This document shows positions 43,138 through 51,982 of a stretch of DNA of 64,000 nt, piece after piece (the first letter of the stretch is position 1; the number at the start of each line of letters is the position of its first letter). The position numbers and the translations under genes were made by a program. The stretch is from JACVRW01 sp963837445. Lineage in GTDB: Bacteria; Actinomycetota; Thermoleophilia; Solirubrobacterales; Thermoleophilaceae. The DNA lies in assembly GCA_963837445.1 (NCBI GenBank), contig CAWINK010000021.1:434001-498000 (forward strand), read 5' to 3'. A model generated the notes under the pieces. That model had not been told where the DNA came from and searched no databases. It saw nothing but the letters and a program-made list of their open reading frames with translations.

Positions 43138-44676
43138 TCAGACCGGCGCCGAGAAGTCCTCGGGATCGTCCCAGCCCCAGTCGGCCGACTCCGTGACCCC
43201 GTCCAGCTGGTGCTGCGCCGGCGGGGTGGGTGCCGCGACCGCCTCGAGCTCCGCGGTGTCGGGCTCGGAATCGAGCTCGGCCTCGTAGTCGGGCGCCGGG
43301 TCGTGGTCGGGATCCGGCTCGTATTCGGCCTCTGGGCCGAAATCGAGGTAGGGCTCGGATTCGTGCTCGTGCTCCGGCTCGCGCTCGGCTGCCCGCTCGA
43401 AGCGCGGTTCCTTGCGCAGGTCGCGCGCCTCGATCTCGTGAAGCTCGCCCTCCTGGGTGTCGCCATCCATGAACGGCTCCGACCCGGACTCCACCAGTAT
43501 GTCGTCGGCCACGCCCCTGAGGTCCGCCTCCAGATAGCCGCACAGTACGTCGCGCAGCAGGGCGCGCAGGTGGTTCTCGGCCTCGTCCACGAGCTCCCGC
43601 GGAGACTCCGCGTCGGGGCGCGCGCCGGTGGCGCCGCCCATCACGTAGCGCTCCAGCGCGAGGGCAGCCTCGAGGCGATGCTGAAGGTCGCGGCGCCCGC
43701 CCTCCTCGGCGCACAGCGCCGCCAGCCGCAGTGCCATGCTGGCCTGGCCGGCCGGTGTGGTGGCGTCGAGCAGAGCGCGCAGCGCGAGCAGGTAGTCGGA
43801 CAGCGCCTGCGCCTCCATGCTCCGCTCGCAGCCGAGCTCGAAGCGGTCGAGCGCCCACGCGACGGTCTCGGGCGGGCGCGCGCCATCGATGGCCGCGAAG
43901 AACTCCCGGAAGGCCTGCTCCTCGCCCTCGGCGAGCAGCCAGTCGGAGCCACGCGGCGGTGCACCGGAGCCGAGGGAGAGCGGCTGCCAGCGCCCCTCAT
44001 CAGTCTGACGCCAGCCGGGCGCCCCGAGGACCACTCCGCCGGGAGCCCAGAGCCGCAGCGCCGTGACCACGGCGGTGAAGCGCTCGGCGGCCTCCTCCGT
44101 CGGAATCAGGTCGTCCGCAGGGGCGTCGCGCTCGAGCACGCACAGGAGCTCGGAGTTCTCGTGGGGGCCGTCGAAGCGGTCCCCACGCACGAGCGACAGG
44201 CCCTCACCGAGCTCAACCCGCTCCGCATCCATCCATGCCCCGCGCAAGGGCGCGATCACACGCGCGCGTACCGCGTCGCGGTAGAGCGTGACCTCCACCT
44301 CGCGGTACACCCGCTCGAAGCGCTCCTCGGGAAATCCGAAGCTGGTGGCGTCCTCGTAGAGTCGCTCGAGCATCGCCTGGAGCGCGGGCTCGGCCTGCTC
44401 GCCGCGCAGCCCGTTCACACGCAGCCACGCGGAGGCGCCCGCCCCGAGCTCATGGCATGCCTGCGCGCAGGCCGGGAGCTCGCGCAGGCGCGGCCAGCGC
44501 TCCGAGAGGAACGCGCCGGTGCGCGGCTCGTAGCGGTAGAGGGCTGGACCTCGGCCGCTGCCTTCGTCGACAACGTCGAACTCGACCTCGGCGCCGGCCT
44601 TCTGGTCGTCTGTGAGAAGCGCGGCGGCCTCCAGCGCGAAGTTCCGCAGCGCCTCGTGGAGAGCACGGTTACGCAT
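43138..44676 (-). CDS. Hypothetical protein with acidic C-terminal tail
   Basis: 512 residues, not recognised. Residues 1-400 look globular and mostly helical (ALHEALRNFALEAAALL, MALRLAALCAEEGGRRDLQ, LVDEAENHLRALLRDVLCGYL). The last ~110 residues are low-complexity and acidic (DFGPEAEYEPDPDHDPAPDY), ending in DWGWDDPEDFSAPV. Middle segments such as FTAVVTALRLWAPGGVVLG and SMEAQALSDYLLALRALLD recall HEPN-type large helical proteins, without the Arg-x4-6-His motif. It is a single gene; role unknown. Confidence 0.7.
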   Translation of the reverse strand: MRNRALHEALRNFALEAAALLTDDQKAGAEVEFDVVDEGSGRGPALYRYEPRTGAFLSERWPRLRELPACAQACHELGAGASAWLRVNGLRGEQAEPALQAMLERLYEDATSFGFPEERFERVYREVEVTLYRDAVRARVIAPLRGAWMDAERVELGEGLSLVRGDRFDGPHENSELLCVLERDAPADDLIPTEEAAERFTAVVTALRLWAPGGVVLGAPGWRQTDEGRWQPLSLGSGAPPRGSDWLLAEGEEQAFREFFAAIDGARPPETVAWALDRFELGCERSMEAQALSDYLLALRALLDATTPAGQASMALRLAALCAEEGGRRDLQHRLEAALALERYVMGGATGARPDAESPRELVDEAENHLRALLRDVLCGYLEADLRGVADDILVESGSEPFMDGDTQEGELHEIEARDLRKEPRFERAAEREPEHEHESEPYLDFGPEAEYEPDPDHDPAPDYEAELDSEPDTAELEAVAAPTPPAQHQLDGVTESADWGWDDPEDFSAPV

Positions 44677-44725
44677 GCAGCGCGGTTTCGGCGCGCCGCG
44701 GGAGTGTCCTGCCGGACGGGTGGAG

Positions 44726-45082
44726 CTAAGCGGCCACGGGCTCGCGCCCGGACGCCGGCGTGGCCGCGCAGTCGTCCACGCCGAGCCACTCGCGCCCGTA
44801 GCGGCGCATGTCCTCGATCAGCGGCACGATCGCCATCCCCTTCGGCGTGAGCGAGTACTCCACGCGCGGGGGTACCTCGGGAAAGGTGTGGCGCTCGACG
44901 ATGCCCTGCTCCTCGAGGGCGCGGAGGCGAAGCGAGAGCGTCCTCGGACTGATGCCCGCGAGCGAGCGCTCGAGCTCGCAGAAGCGGCTGCGGCCGTCGG
45001 CGAGGTCACGGATCACAAGGATCGTCCACTTGCCACAGATGATGTCCGCGGTGGCGCAGACGGGGCAGGTGGGATCGGCCAT
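44726..45082 (-). CDS. HxlR-family transcriptional regulator
   Basis: 118 residues. The N-terminal CPVCATADIICGKWTILVIRDL includes the Cys pair and the conserved GKW of HxlR winged-helix proteins; LAGISPRTLSLRLRALEEQGIV is the recognition region and RVEYSLTPKG the wing. The family senses formaldehyde, quinones or other electrophiles through the N-terminal Cys. A perfect palindrome lies 21 bases upstream, so it is probably autoregulated. The regulated partner is not obvious; the neighbouring AIM24 gene is upstream on the same strand. Confidence 0.9.
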   Translation of the reverse strand: MADPTCPVCATADIICGKWTILVIRDLADGRSRFCELERSLAGISPRTLSLRLRALEEQGIVERHTFPEVPPRVEYSLTPKGMAIVPLIEDMRRYGREWLGVDDCAATPASGREPVAA

Positions 45083-45102
45083 AAAGGGCAGTCTATCGCA
45101 AG

Positions 45103-45119
45103 ACTTCAGGAACTGAAGT
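45103..45119 (-). promoter_or_regulatory. Candidate HxlR operator
   Basis: ACTTCAG-GAA-CTGAAGT is a perfect dyad with 7-bp arms, centred 29 bases before the regulator start, with TTGCGATAGACT between them as possible promoter material. Arm length and symmetry suit a dimeric winged-helix repressor. Confidence 0.6.
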
Positions 45120-45173
45120 AATGCGGCCGGCGGCTCCCGCGCGGGACGCCGCCGGCCCTTTCCTCCCTCAGGA

Positions 45174-45887
45174 TCAGCCGCCGAGATTGCCCAGCAGACC
45201 GCCGCCGCCACCGCTACCGCCGGCAGCGGCCGCCGTCACGCGGCCCTCGCTCGGCTGCACCAGCACCCAGCCCTGGCCCGAGAACGACATCTGCACGCTC
45301 TCGCCGGAGCCGCGCCCGATGAGGTTCTTCAGCTTGATGTCGGTCTTGATGCCGGTCTGGACGCTGGACGCCCACGTGATCGCCGCCTGCGGGTCGGCGA
45401 ACGTCGGGGCGTCGGCGGTGTTCAAGAGCACCGGCGGGCCGTCGGAGATGATCGCCACCCAGCCGGTGCCGTTCAGCGCGGTGTTGAAGAGGCCGCCGCC
45501 CATCATTCCGGACACGCCCTCCACGCGCTTGATGTCCCAGTCGATGCCCGAGTCGAATGCGAGCAGGTTGGAGCCGTTCACGGTGATGGCGTCGTTCTCG
45601 AGGTAGATGAGGTGGATGTCCTGCGCCGTGTCGGCCAGGAACACCTCCCCCGTCCCGGACATCTTCATCAGCGTCGTGCCCTCGCCGGAGACGGCCTTCT
45701 TGACCATTCGGCTTAGGCCACCCGAGCCCGCGTGCTCGAACGACACGTCGCCCTGGTAGGCGACCATCGCGCCGGCCTTCGCCTGGATCGTCACCTGGTT
45801 GAGGCTCACCTTCAGCAGCTTGGAGTTCTGAAGTGCGAACGGCTGCTCGGACTGCGTTTCCTGAAACTCGCCAAGGGTGCTCTGCAC
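45174..45887 (-). CDS. AIM24 family protein
   Basis: 237 residues. The AIM24/TIGR00266 beta-rich core is visible: LLKVSLNQVTIQAKAGAMVAYQG, GTTLMKMSGTGEVFLAD, IHLIYLENDAITVNGSNLLAFD and FSGQGWVLVQPSEGRV. The tail is Gly-rich (GGSGGGGGLLGNLGG). Bacterial members are of unknown biochemical role and resemble tubby-like folds. AGGAGG lies 5-6 bases before GTG 45887, the best ribosome binding site in this part of the window. Confidence 0.87.
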   Translation of the reverse strand: MQSTLGEFQETQSEQPFALQNSKLLKVSLNQVTIQAKAGAMVAYQGDVSFEHAGSGGLSRMVKKAVSGEGTTLMKMSGTGEVFLADTAQDIHLIYLENDAITVNGSNLLAFDSGIDWDIKRVEGVSGMMGGGLFNTALNGTGWVAIISDGPPVLLNTADAPTFADPQAAITWASSVQTGIKTDIKLKNLIGRGSGESVQMSFSGQGWVLVQPSEGRVTAAAAGGSGGGGGLLGNLGG

Positions 45888-45980
45888 CTGGCCTCCTTCA
45901 ATTTCGTCGTGGGGACTCGAACACTCTGGGGCAGGGCAGGTGGTGCGTCAAGGGCAATTTGTCGAGTACTCTGAATTCTC

Positions 45981-47644
45981 TTGCTCCGCCGACTGCTTCT
46001 TTCAGTGGCCATGCTGCTCGTGGTCGTGCCGGTGGCGCGCGCGGCTGATCCGATCATGCCGCTGTCCGAGGTCCGCCAGGGGATGAGCTGCACCGGCCTC
46101 TCGGTGATCCAGGGCACGACGATCTCGTCCTTCGACGTCGAGATCCTGGACGTAATCGCCCCGGAGGCCGGGCTGAGCGGTCCGCGCATCCTGATCCGGG
46201 TGTCCGGACCGGCCGTCGACGAGACCGGGATCGGACCCGGTTTCTCGGGCTCGCCTGTGATCTGCGACGGGCGCAACGCCGGCGCGATCTCAGAGGGCCT
46301 CGGCGAGTACGGCAACCACGTGGCGCTGGCCACGCCGATCGAGGGAATGCTCGAGGGACCGCCCCACGGCCCCTGCCAGCGCGCGGCGCGACCCCGCGCT
46401 GCTGCGAGCCGCACGCCCGCTCCAGACTCCGCTCACGGTGTCGGGGCTGACCGGCCCGGCGAGGACGCTGGTGGAGCGGGCGGCCAAGCGCGCGAAGCGC
46501 CCTCTGCTGATCGCGCCCGCCGGCCCGGCGGGCGGATACGCGCCCGTGGAGCTGCGCCCCGGCGCCGCGCTGTCCGCCGCGATCTCCACGGGTGACCTCG
46601 GGCTCGGCGCCGTGGGAACCGTGACCTACCGCGACGGCGAGGACATCTGGGCGTTCGGCCATCCGTTCGAAGGCCTCGGGCGGCGTGCTCTGTTCCTGAC
46701 GGACTCCTACATCTACACGGTGATCCAGAACCCGGTCGGCGTGCCGGAGCTCGGAGCCGTGACCTACAAGCTGGCCGCGAGCGACGGACACGTGCTCGGC
46801 TCGATCACGAGCGACACCGTGGACGCGATCGCGGGCAAGGTCGGCACGGAGCCGCCCTCGTTCCCGCTCCACATCGACGCGCGCAACCGCGCCGGCGAGC
46901 GCCTGACGCTCGACTCCCTGCTCTCCGACGAGCGCGACCTCGGCTACGGCGCCGGCCTCTCGTTCGTGGCCCCGCTCGGCGTGACCCAGGCGCTGGGCAC
47001 GCTGATGAGGGACTTCGGGCCGATCACGTTCCGCATGTGCGCTCGCTTCCGCGTACGGCAGCTACGCGACCCGATGGGCTTCTGCAACACCTACTTCTCG
47101 GTGGACGATGCCGTTAGCCACCTCTCCGAGGCCGGCGCGATGATCGACTTCTTCGACCTCGCGCCGCTGCACGTGGAGCGCACGGCGGTCAGCGTCCGCG
47201 CGCACGCGGGTCTCAAGCAGGACGTGCTGATCGGCGCCCGCGGGCCGCGCCGGGCGCGCAGGGGGCAGCGCATCCGTGTGCGGCTCACCGTGCAGCGCCG
47301 CCGTGGAGCGCGGCGGAACGCTCACCGTGCCCGTGCGCGTGCCGCGCTCGCTGCGGCCCGGAGTGCACCGGCTCACCTTCACCGGCACCGGCAACGGCTT
47401 CTCCGATGATGCGCTGATCGAGGAGCTGATCGAGGTGTTCGTGGGCGAGCTGGGCGGAGGCGGAGGATCGTCAGAGCCCCGCACCGTGCGTCAGCTCGCT
47501 CGCCAGATCAAGCTCTTCCGGCGGCCGCTCGGGATCCAGGCGCGCTTCAAGCGCCGCGATCCGCAGCTCGTCCGTCGCTCGAGCGAGGTGAGCTTCGAGG
47601 GACGGGTCAGAATGACGCTGCGGGTTACGCGCCGGGCGCGCTGA
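45981..47644 (+). pseudogene. Secreted S55/SpoIVB-like peptidase gene with two +1 frameshifts
   Basis: The first part (TTG 45981) encodes a signal peptide (LLLSVAMLLVVVPVARA) and IGPGFSGSPVICDGR, which has the catalytic Ser motif of S55-type peptidases. At about 46355 the frame must slip by one base to continue as RRDPALLRAARPLQTPLTVSGL. It then reads the hallmark IWAFGHPFEGLGRRALF. Near 47300 a second one-base slip leads to VERGGTLTVPVRVPRSLRPG and GTGNGFSDDALIEELIEVF, ending at 47644. Joined length about 550 residues. SpoIVB cleaves SpoIVFA during sporulation, but S55-like proteins occur in non-sporulating actinobacteria. Two shifts of the same sign suggest either sequence errors or a dead gene. 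Confidence 0.75.
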
Positions 47645-48814
47645 CGCTCGGCTGCGCGCCGTTCGCCGCGGGGGCGTCCGGGGCGTCCGTCGCTGCTCGT
47701 CCTCGTCGCCCTGGAACACGGACTCGGCCGAGCTGCTGCGCATGCCGTCGGAGGACACGAGCAGCTTGAAGTCGTGCGGATGCGTGGACGCCTTGAGCGC
47801 GTCCTGCATCGAGACCCTGCCCTGCTGTACGTGGTGGAGCAGCGCCTGGTCGAAGGTCTGCATCCCGTAGTACGCGCCCTCGGAAATCACCTCGGGCAGC
47901 TTCCCGGTCTCCTCCGGGTTCGTGATCATGTCCTTCACGCGTCCGGTCATGCGCAGGATCTCGCACGTGGCCACGCGGCCCAGCCGGTCGGGCGTGGGCA
48001 CAAGCCGCTGGGAGATGACTGCCTTGAGCGTGCCGGCGAGCATTGAACGCGCCTGGCGCTGCTCGGCCTGCGGGAAGAAGTCGATGATGCGGTTCACGGA
48101 CTCGGCCGCGTCGACGGTGTGGATGGTCGAGAGCACGAGGTGGCCGGTCTCGGCCGCGGACAGGGCGGTACGAACCGTCTCCTCGTCGCGCATCTCGCCG
48201 ACCAGGATCACGTCCGGGTCCTGGCGCAGCACGCGGCGGAGGGCGCGCGCGAACGACGCGGTGTCCTCGCCGACCTCGCGCTGGTTGATGATCGACGTCT
48301 TGTCGCGGTGGAGGAACTCGACGGGGTCCTCGATCGTGACGATGTGCTTCGCGTAGTTCGAGTTGATGTGGTCGATCATCGACGCGAGCGTCGTGGACTT
48401 ACCGGAACCGGTGGTACCGGTGAGCAGGATCAGGCCGCGCTCCTCGTCGGCGATCTCTGAGATCACCGCCGGCAGCAGCAGCTCCTCGACGGTCTTGATC
48501 TGGAAGGGAATGGCACGGCAGACGAGCGACACCGACCCGCGCTGCACGAACGCGTTCACGCGGAAGCGCGCCACGCCCGGCACCGAGTAGGAGAAGTCCA
48601 CCTCGCGCTCGGTGCGGAACGCCTCGAGCTTCGCCTCGTCCGTGAGCATGTGGAAGAGGGTGGCCTCTGTGTCCGCGGGCTTGAGCTGCTCGGTGCCCTC
48701 GATGGGCTCGAGCTTGCCGTAGCGGCGGACCATGGGCGGAGCGGGGACCTTGAGGTGGAGGTCTGACGCCTCCAGCTCGATCACCTTAAGCAGGGCGGAA
48801 TCGACGTCGAACAT
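47471..48814 (-). CDS. pilT: PilT-type twitching/secretion ATPase
   Basis: 447 residues in the uninterrupted frame. The Walker A is LLTGTTGSGKSTTLASMI, followed by the Asp box TIEDPVEF, Walker B LRQDPDVILVGEMRDEET and the His box GHLVLSTIHTVDA; PAS-like N-domain SDLHLKVPAPP. PilT retracts type IV pili. Normal length is ~350-370 residues and homology ends near residue 372 (SSAESVFQGDEDE). The remaining Arg/Pro-rich ~75 residues overlap the convergent S55-like gene by 174 bp. A different frame gives a short Ala/Pro tail (AATDAPDAPAANGAQPSV) stopping at 47625, so the 3' end is doubtful. No other pil gene is in view. Confidence 0.88.
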   Translation of the reverse strand: MFDVDSALLKVIELEASDLHLKVPAPPMVRRYGKLEPIEGTEQLKPADTEATLFHMLTDEAKLEAFRTEREVDFSYSVPGVARFRVNAFVQRGSVSLVCRAIPFQIKTVEELLLPAVISEIADEERGLILLTGTTGSGKSTTLASMIDHINSNYAKHIVTIEDPVEFLHRDKTSIINQREVGEDTASFARALRRVLRQDPDVILVGEMRDEETVRTALSAAETGHLVLSTIHTVDAAESVNRIIDFFPQAEQRQARSMLAGTLKAVISQRLVPTPDRLGRVATCEILRMTGRVKDMITNPEETGKLPEVISEGAYYGMQTFDQALLHHVQQGRVSMQDALKASTHPHDFKLLVSSDGMRSSSAESVFQGDEDEQRRTPRTPPRRTARSRASARPARNPQRHSDPSLEAHLARATDELRIAALEARLDPERPPEELDLASELTHGAGL

Positions 48815-49112
48815 GCCCTTTGCATCGGCTTTCCAGCGCGGGCCTTGAGGGCTGGAGCGCGTATTGGACGAGCCTTTCGCGACCTCGGACCGCGCTCGGC
48901 GCTCGGAAAAGACAGCACTGAGGGGATCGAGTCGAAAAGGTAGGTCTCGATGCGTCCACCCACGGGGTGAGGCGTCTTGACCCTGATGGGGAACGAAAAA
49001 CGGACGAACCCCCTCCACGAAGGGATCGAGATCGAGGTTTTCGACCTCCACCGCCCTGACCAGCTGCTGTAAGGGCCCTGGCCCTGGCCGGCGCGACGGG
49101 GAAGCGCAGCGC
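48815..49112. other. 298-bp gap between rpoD and pilT
   Basis: No gene could be supported. The only structure seen is a small hairpin (GAGGT-TTTCG-ACCTC, 49034-49048). The sequence is somewhat less GC-biased than its surroundings. It probably contains the pilT promoter. Confidence 0.5.
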
Positions 49113-50207
49113 CTAGGCCACGTCGCGGAGCTTCTGCGCCTCCGCGAGTGACTGCAGCTTCTTGAGCGACTGGTTCTCGATCTGGCGGATCCGCTCGCGC
49201 GTGACGTTGAACGTGCGGCCCACCTCGTCGAGCGTGCGCGGGTGCTCCCCGCCCAGCCCGTAGCGCAGCTCGAGCACGCGGCGCTCGCGGTACGAGAGGT
49301 TCTCGAGCGCCTCGCGGAGCGCTTCCTTCGTGAGGATCTCGGCGGCGCGCTCGTAGGGGGACTCGGCCCGCTCGTCGGCGATGAACTGGCCGAACTCGGA
49401 CTCCTCCTCGTCGCCGACCGGCTTCTCGAGCGAGACCGGCGCCTGTGCCGAGCGCTTGATCGACTCGACCTCCTCGGGCTCGATGCCGGTGTGCTCGGCG
49501 ATCTCCTCCGGGGTGGGCTCGCGCCCAAGCTCGGTGACGAGCTTGCGCTCTGCGCGGCCGATCTTGTTGAGCTTCTCGACCACGTGCACGGGGATGCGGA
49601 TCGTGCGCGCCTTGTCGGCGAGCGCGCGGGCGATCGCCTGGCGGATCCACCAGGTGGCGTAGGTCGAGAACTTGAAGCCCTTGCGGTAGTCGAACTTCTC
49701 CGCGGCACGGACCAGGCCGAGCGTGCCCTCCTGGATCAGGTCGAGGAAGGGCAGGCCCTGGTTGCGGTAGTTCTTCGCGATCGAGACGACGAGCCGCAGG
49801 TTGGACTCCACCATCTTCTGCTTCGCGTCGAGGTCGCCGCGCTCGATGCGCTTGGCGAGGTCGACCTCCTCCTGCGCCGTGAGCAGCCGCACCTTGCCGA
49901 TGTCCTTCAGGAACAGCTGAAGGGAGTCGGTCGTCATGTCCGGCTTCAGGTCGATCGTCGCCTTCTTGCGCCGGCTGCGGCGGTCGACGGCGCGCTCGAC
50001 CACGGGCGCGGCGTGCGTCGGGTCGTCCTCGACGAGCTCGATCTCGGACTTCTCGAAGTAGCCGTGCAGCTCCTCGATGTCGCCCTCGTCGAGCTCAACT
50101 TCGGCGAGCGCGGTGGCGACCTCGGCATAAGTGAGCACGCCTGTGGCCTGCCCCTTGACGACGAGGAGCTTTACCTCCTCAAGCTCTTGCAGATCGGCTA
50201 CAGACAT
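49113..50207 (-). CDS. rpoD: Primary sigma factor (sigma-70, RpoD/SigA)
   Basis: 364 residues. Region 1.1 (ELEEVKLLVVKGQATGVLTYAEVATAL), region 1.2 (DSLQLFLKDIGKVRLLTAQEE), region 2 (NLRLVVSIAKNYRNQGLPFL, then FKFSTYATWWIRQAI), region 3 (PVHVVEKLNKIGRAERKL) and region 4 (LRYGLGGEHPRTLDEVG, RERIRQIENQSLKKLQ) are complete, so this is the housekeeping factor, not an ECF or group-3 sigma. ATG 50207 is preceded by AAGGAAAAGG. A palindrome at 50324 lies in its upstream region. Confidence 0.95.
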   Translation of the reverse strand: MSVADLQELEEVKLLVVKGQATGVLTYAEVATALAEVELDEGDIEELHGYFEKSEIELVEDDPTHAAPVVERAVDRRSRRKKATIDLKPDMTTDSLQLFLKDIGKVRLLTAQEEVDLAKRIERGDLDAKQKMVESNLRLVVSIAKNYRNQGLPFLDLIQEGTLGLVRAAEKFDYRKGFKFSTYATWWIRQAIARALADKARTIRIPVHVVEKLNKIGRAERKLVTELGREPTPEEIAEHTGIEPEEVESIKRSAQAPVSLEKPVGDEEESEFGQFIADERAESPYERAAEILTKEALREALENLSYRERRVLELRYGLGGEHPRTLDEVGRTFNVTRERIRQIENQSLKKLQSLAEAQKLRDVA

Positions 50208-50323
50208 CCTTTTCCTTGCGGCGCGCAGGGCCCAGCGCAAGGGCGCCGGGCCCATTCAAACAGTCGATGTACACAGTAACGCTACAGATAGTGAAGTCAA
50301 GCGGCCTAAAGCGGAATTTCCAC

Positions 50324-50337
50324 TGACTAGCCAGTCA
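50324..50337. promoter_or_regulatory. Palindrome upstream of rpoD
   Basis: TGACTAGCCAGTCA: 5-bp arms TGACT/AGTCA around four bases, in the 212-bp space between rpoD and the divergent basic-protein gene. TTGACT hexamers occur here on the minus strand, so this may be part of the rpoD promoter or a regulator site. Confidence 0.35.
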
Positions 50338-50419
50338 ACCAGTTGGTACCTCACACGACTCTATCGGTGCGGTCACAGGTCTCATGTACCCAGGATGCGC
50401 ACGACTAGAATCCCCGGCC

Positions 50420-50794
50420 ATGACGGATGACGAAGGAGTGCTCGGAAACCTGCCCCGTTCGCGGCCGGGAAAGCGCAGCGAGAAGCGGGATTCGGGTGGC
50501 AGGCCGGCCAAGTCGGCGAGCAAGGCGGCGGCCAAGGCGGAGGCCGGCGGGAAGGCGGCGGCGAAGGCGCCGCAAGCCTCCAAGTCGGCTCGCTCCAAGT
50601 CGGCTCGCACCAAGGCGGCTGGCACCAAGGCGCGGCCCGCCCCGGTGCGCCGCAAGCCTGCCGAGGCCGCGCCGCAGACGTCCGGCGACGCCGTGTCGAG
50701 CGCCGTGCGTACCGCCGCGACGGTCGCCGCCACCGGCGTGCGCGTGGCCGGTGCCGTGACGCAGGAGATCCTGCGCCGGCTGCCACGCCCCTGA
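50420..50794 (+). CDS. Small Lys/Ala-rich basic protein
   Basis: 124 residues. After an acidic start (MTDDEGVLGNLPRS) the middle is histone H1-like, with repeated AAK and KSAR units (SKAAAKAEAGGKAAAKAP, ARSKSARTKAAG). The end is different: GDAVSSAVRTAATVAATGVRVAG followed by a basic amphipathic helix (ILRRLPRP). The middle suggests nucleic-acid or polyphosphate binding; the end could contact a membrane or partner. Family unknown to me. It lies divergent from rpoD. Confidence 0.6.
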   Translation: MTDDEGVLGNLPRSRPGKRSEKRDSGGRPAKSASKAAAKAEAGGKAAAKAPQASKSARSKSARTKAAGTKARPAPVRRKPAEAAPQTSGDAVSSAVRTAATVAATGVRVAGAVTQEILRRLPRP

Positions 50795-50835
50795 GCAATG
50801 TCCTCCGCAGCGGGGACCCGCGGTCAATCCGAGGT

Positions 50836-51480
50836 ATGCTGACTCCAATGGCCCCAGGCGCGAAGCGACCGCCTCGCTGCCTGATCGTGGATGACCATCC
50901 GGTGGTGCGCGCTGGCGTTCGCGCGGTCCTCGAGCAGGCATTCGACCGCGTCGAGATCTCGGATGCCGAGTCGATCGACGACGTGGGCGACGCGGCGAGT
51001 GACGGCGGCGCGCCGGACGTCGTGATCATCGATCCCTGGCGCGCCGGCGTGGACGTCGGGGACATAGTCGGCCGCCTCCAGAGCCAGGTGAAGGCGCCGA
51101 TCGTGATCTTCACCTCTGACGGGGGCGCGCGGCTGCTGGCCGAGGCGCTCAAGGCGGGAGTCAAGGGTTACGTGCGCAAGGACTCCCCGTCCGAGGACCT
51201 GGTGCGTGCGATCGAGGCGGCCCGGAGCGGCGAGTTCTACGTGGACCCCGGACTGTCCTCGACCATCGTGCTCGACGAGGGCGACCGCACGCTCAGCGCC
51301 CGCCAGCGCGAGATCCTTCAGATGCTCGCCGACGGCATGCAGACGGACGCTGTGGCGGAGAAGCTCGGCCTCTCCACCGAGACGGTCCGCACCCACACGA
51401 AGCGAATCCTGGCGAAGCTCGAGGCGTCCACGCGCACCCAGGCCGTCGCCATCGGCATCCGCCACGGCCTGATCGAGTAG
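50836..51480 (+). CDS. NarL/LuxR-type response regulator
   Basis: 214 residues. Receiver: CLIVDDHPVVRAG (acidic pocket), VVIIDPWRAG with the phosphoacceptor Asp, VIFTSDGG (Thr switch) and GYVRKDSP (Lys). The LuxR HTH is LSARQREILQMLADG, AVAEKLGLSTETVRTHTKRILAKL. No histidine kinase is adjacent, so it is an orphan regulator in this window. The start is ATG 50836, or ATG 50848 just before the conserved domain. Confidence 0.9.
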   Translation: MLTPMAPGAKRPPRCLIVDDHPVVRAGVRAVLEQAFDRVEISDAESIDDVGDAASDGGAPDVVIIDPWRAGVDVGDIVGRLQSQVKAPIVIFTSDGGARLLAEALKAGVKGYVRKDSPSEDLVRAIEAARSGEFYVDPGLSSTIVLDEGDRTLSARQREILQMLADGMQTDAVAEKLGLSTETVRTHTKRILAKLEASTRTQAVAIGIRHGLIE

Positions 51481-51485
51481 CGCGG

Positions 51486-51944
51486 TCAGCCCCAGTGGCG
51501 GGCGCATGCCAGGCGGCCACCGCAGAGCGGGGCCATGCGTTCGTGCACCGCGCCGAGCCCGATCGCCACGAACCTGCGCGTCTCACAGTCGACGGCGCCC
51601 TTGCCCTGGAGGCGGCCCGCGCCTCGAAACTCGATCTGCCCGAGGCCGTTTGCGAACCCGACGATCACGCCTTGCAGCCGGAGCGGACGGCCGGCTGGCG
51701 GTCGCCCGAGCCGCGCGAGCATCTCCCGGTCGATGAGGAGCGCTGCCGCGGCCTCCTCGTCGTGGCGATTCAGGGCATCGAAAAGCTCGTCGAGGAGCCG
51801 AGCGACCTCGGCCGGCCGGCAACCGCTTGGCAGCGAGCGCCCGCGGTCACGGTCGGGAGGCTCGCCCGCGTCTGGAGACTCTGCCGCACACCCGATCGCC
51901 GTCGCGGCGAGCAGGAGGCACACCGTGATCGCCGCGCGTGTCAT
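51486..51944 (-). CDS. Small lipoprotein of unknown function
   Basis: 152 residues. A lipoprotein signal (AAITVCLLLAATAIGC) ends in a lipobox Cys. The mature part has a helical LLDELFDALNRHDEEAAAALL, reminiscent of SnoaL/NTF2-like folds, and a later strand FVAIGLGAVHERM with three Cys. No active site was recognised. Confidence 0.65.
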   Translation of the reverse strand: MTRAAITVCLLLAATAIGCAAESPDAGEPPDRDRGRSLPSGCRPAEVARLLDELFDALNRHDEEAAAALLIDREMLARLGRPPAGRPLRLQGVIVGFANGLGQIEFRGAGRLQGKGAVDCETRRFVAIGLGAVHERMAPLCGGRLACARHWG

Positions 51945-51982
51945 ACACCGCCTACACCGGGGCGGGCGATGCGGTTCCGGCG

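Noticed and set aside
48815..49112. A riboswitch or small RNA between rpoD and pilT
   Set aside because: No conserved aptamer motif was found and the only hairpin is short; nothing beyond a promoter can be supported.
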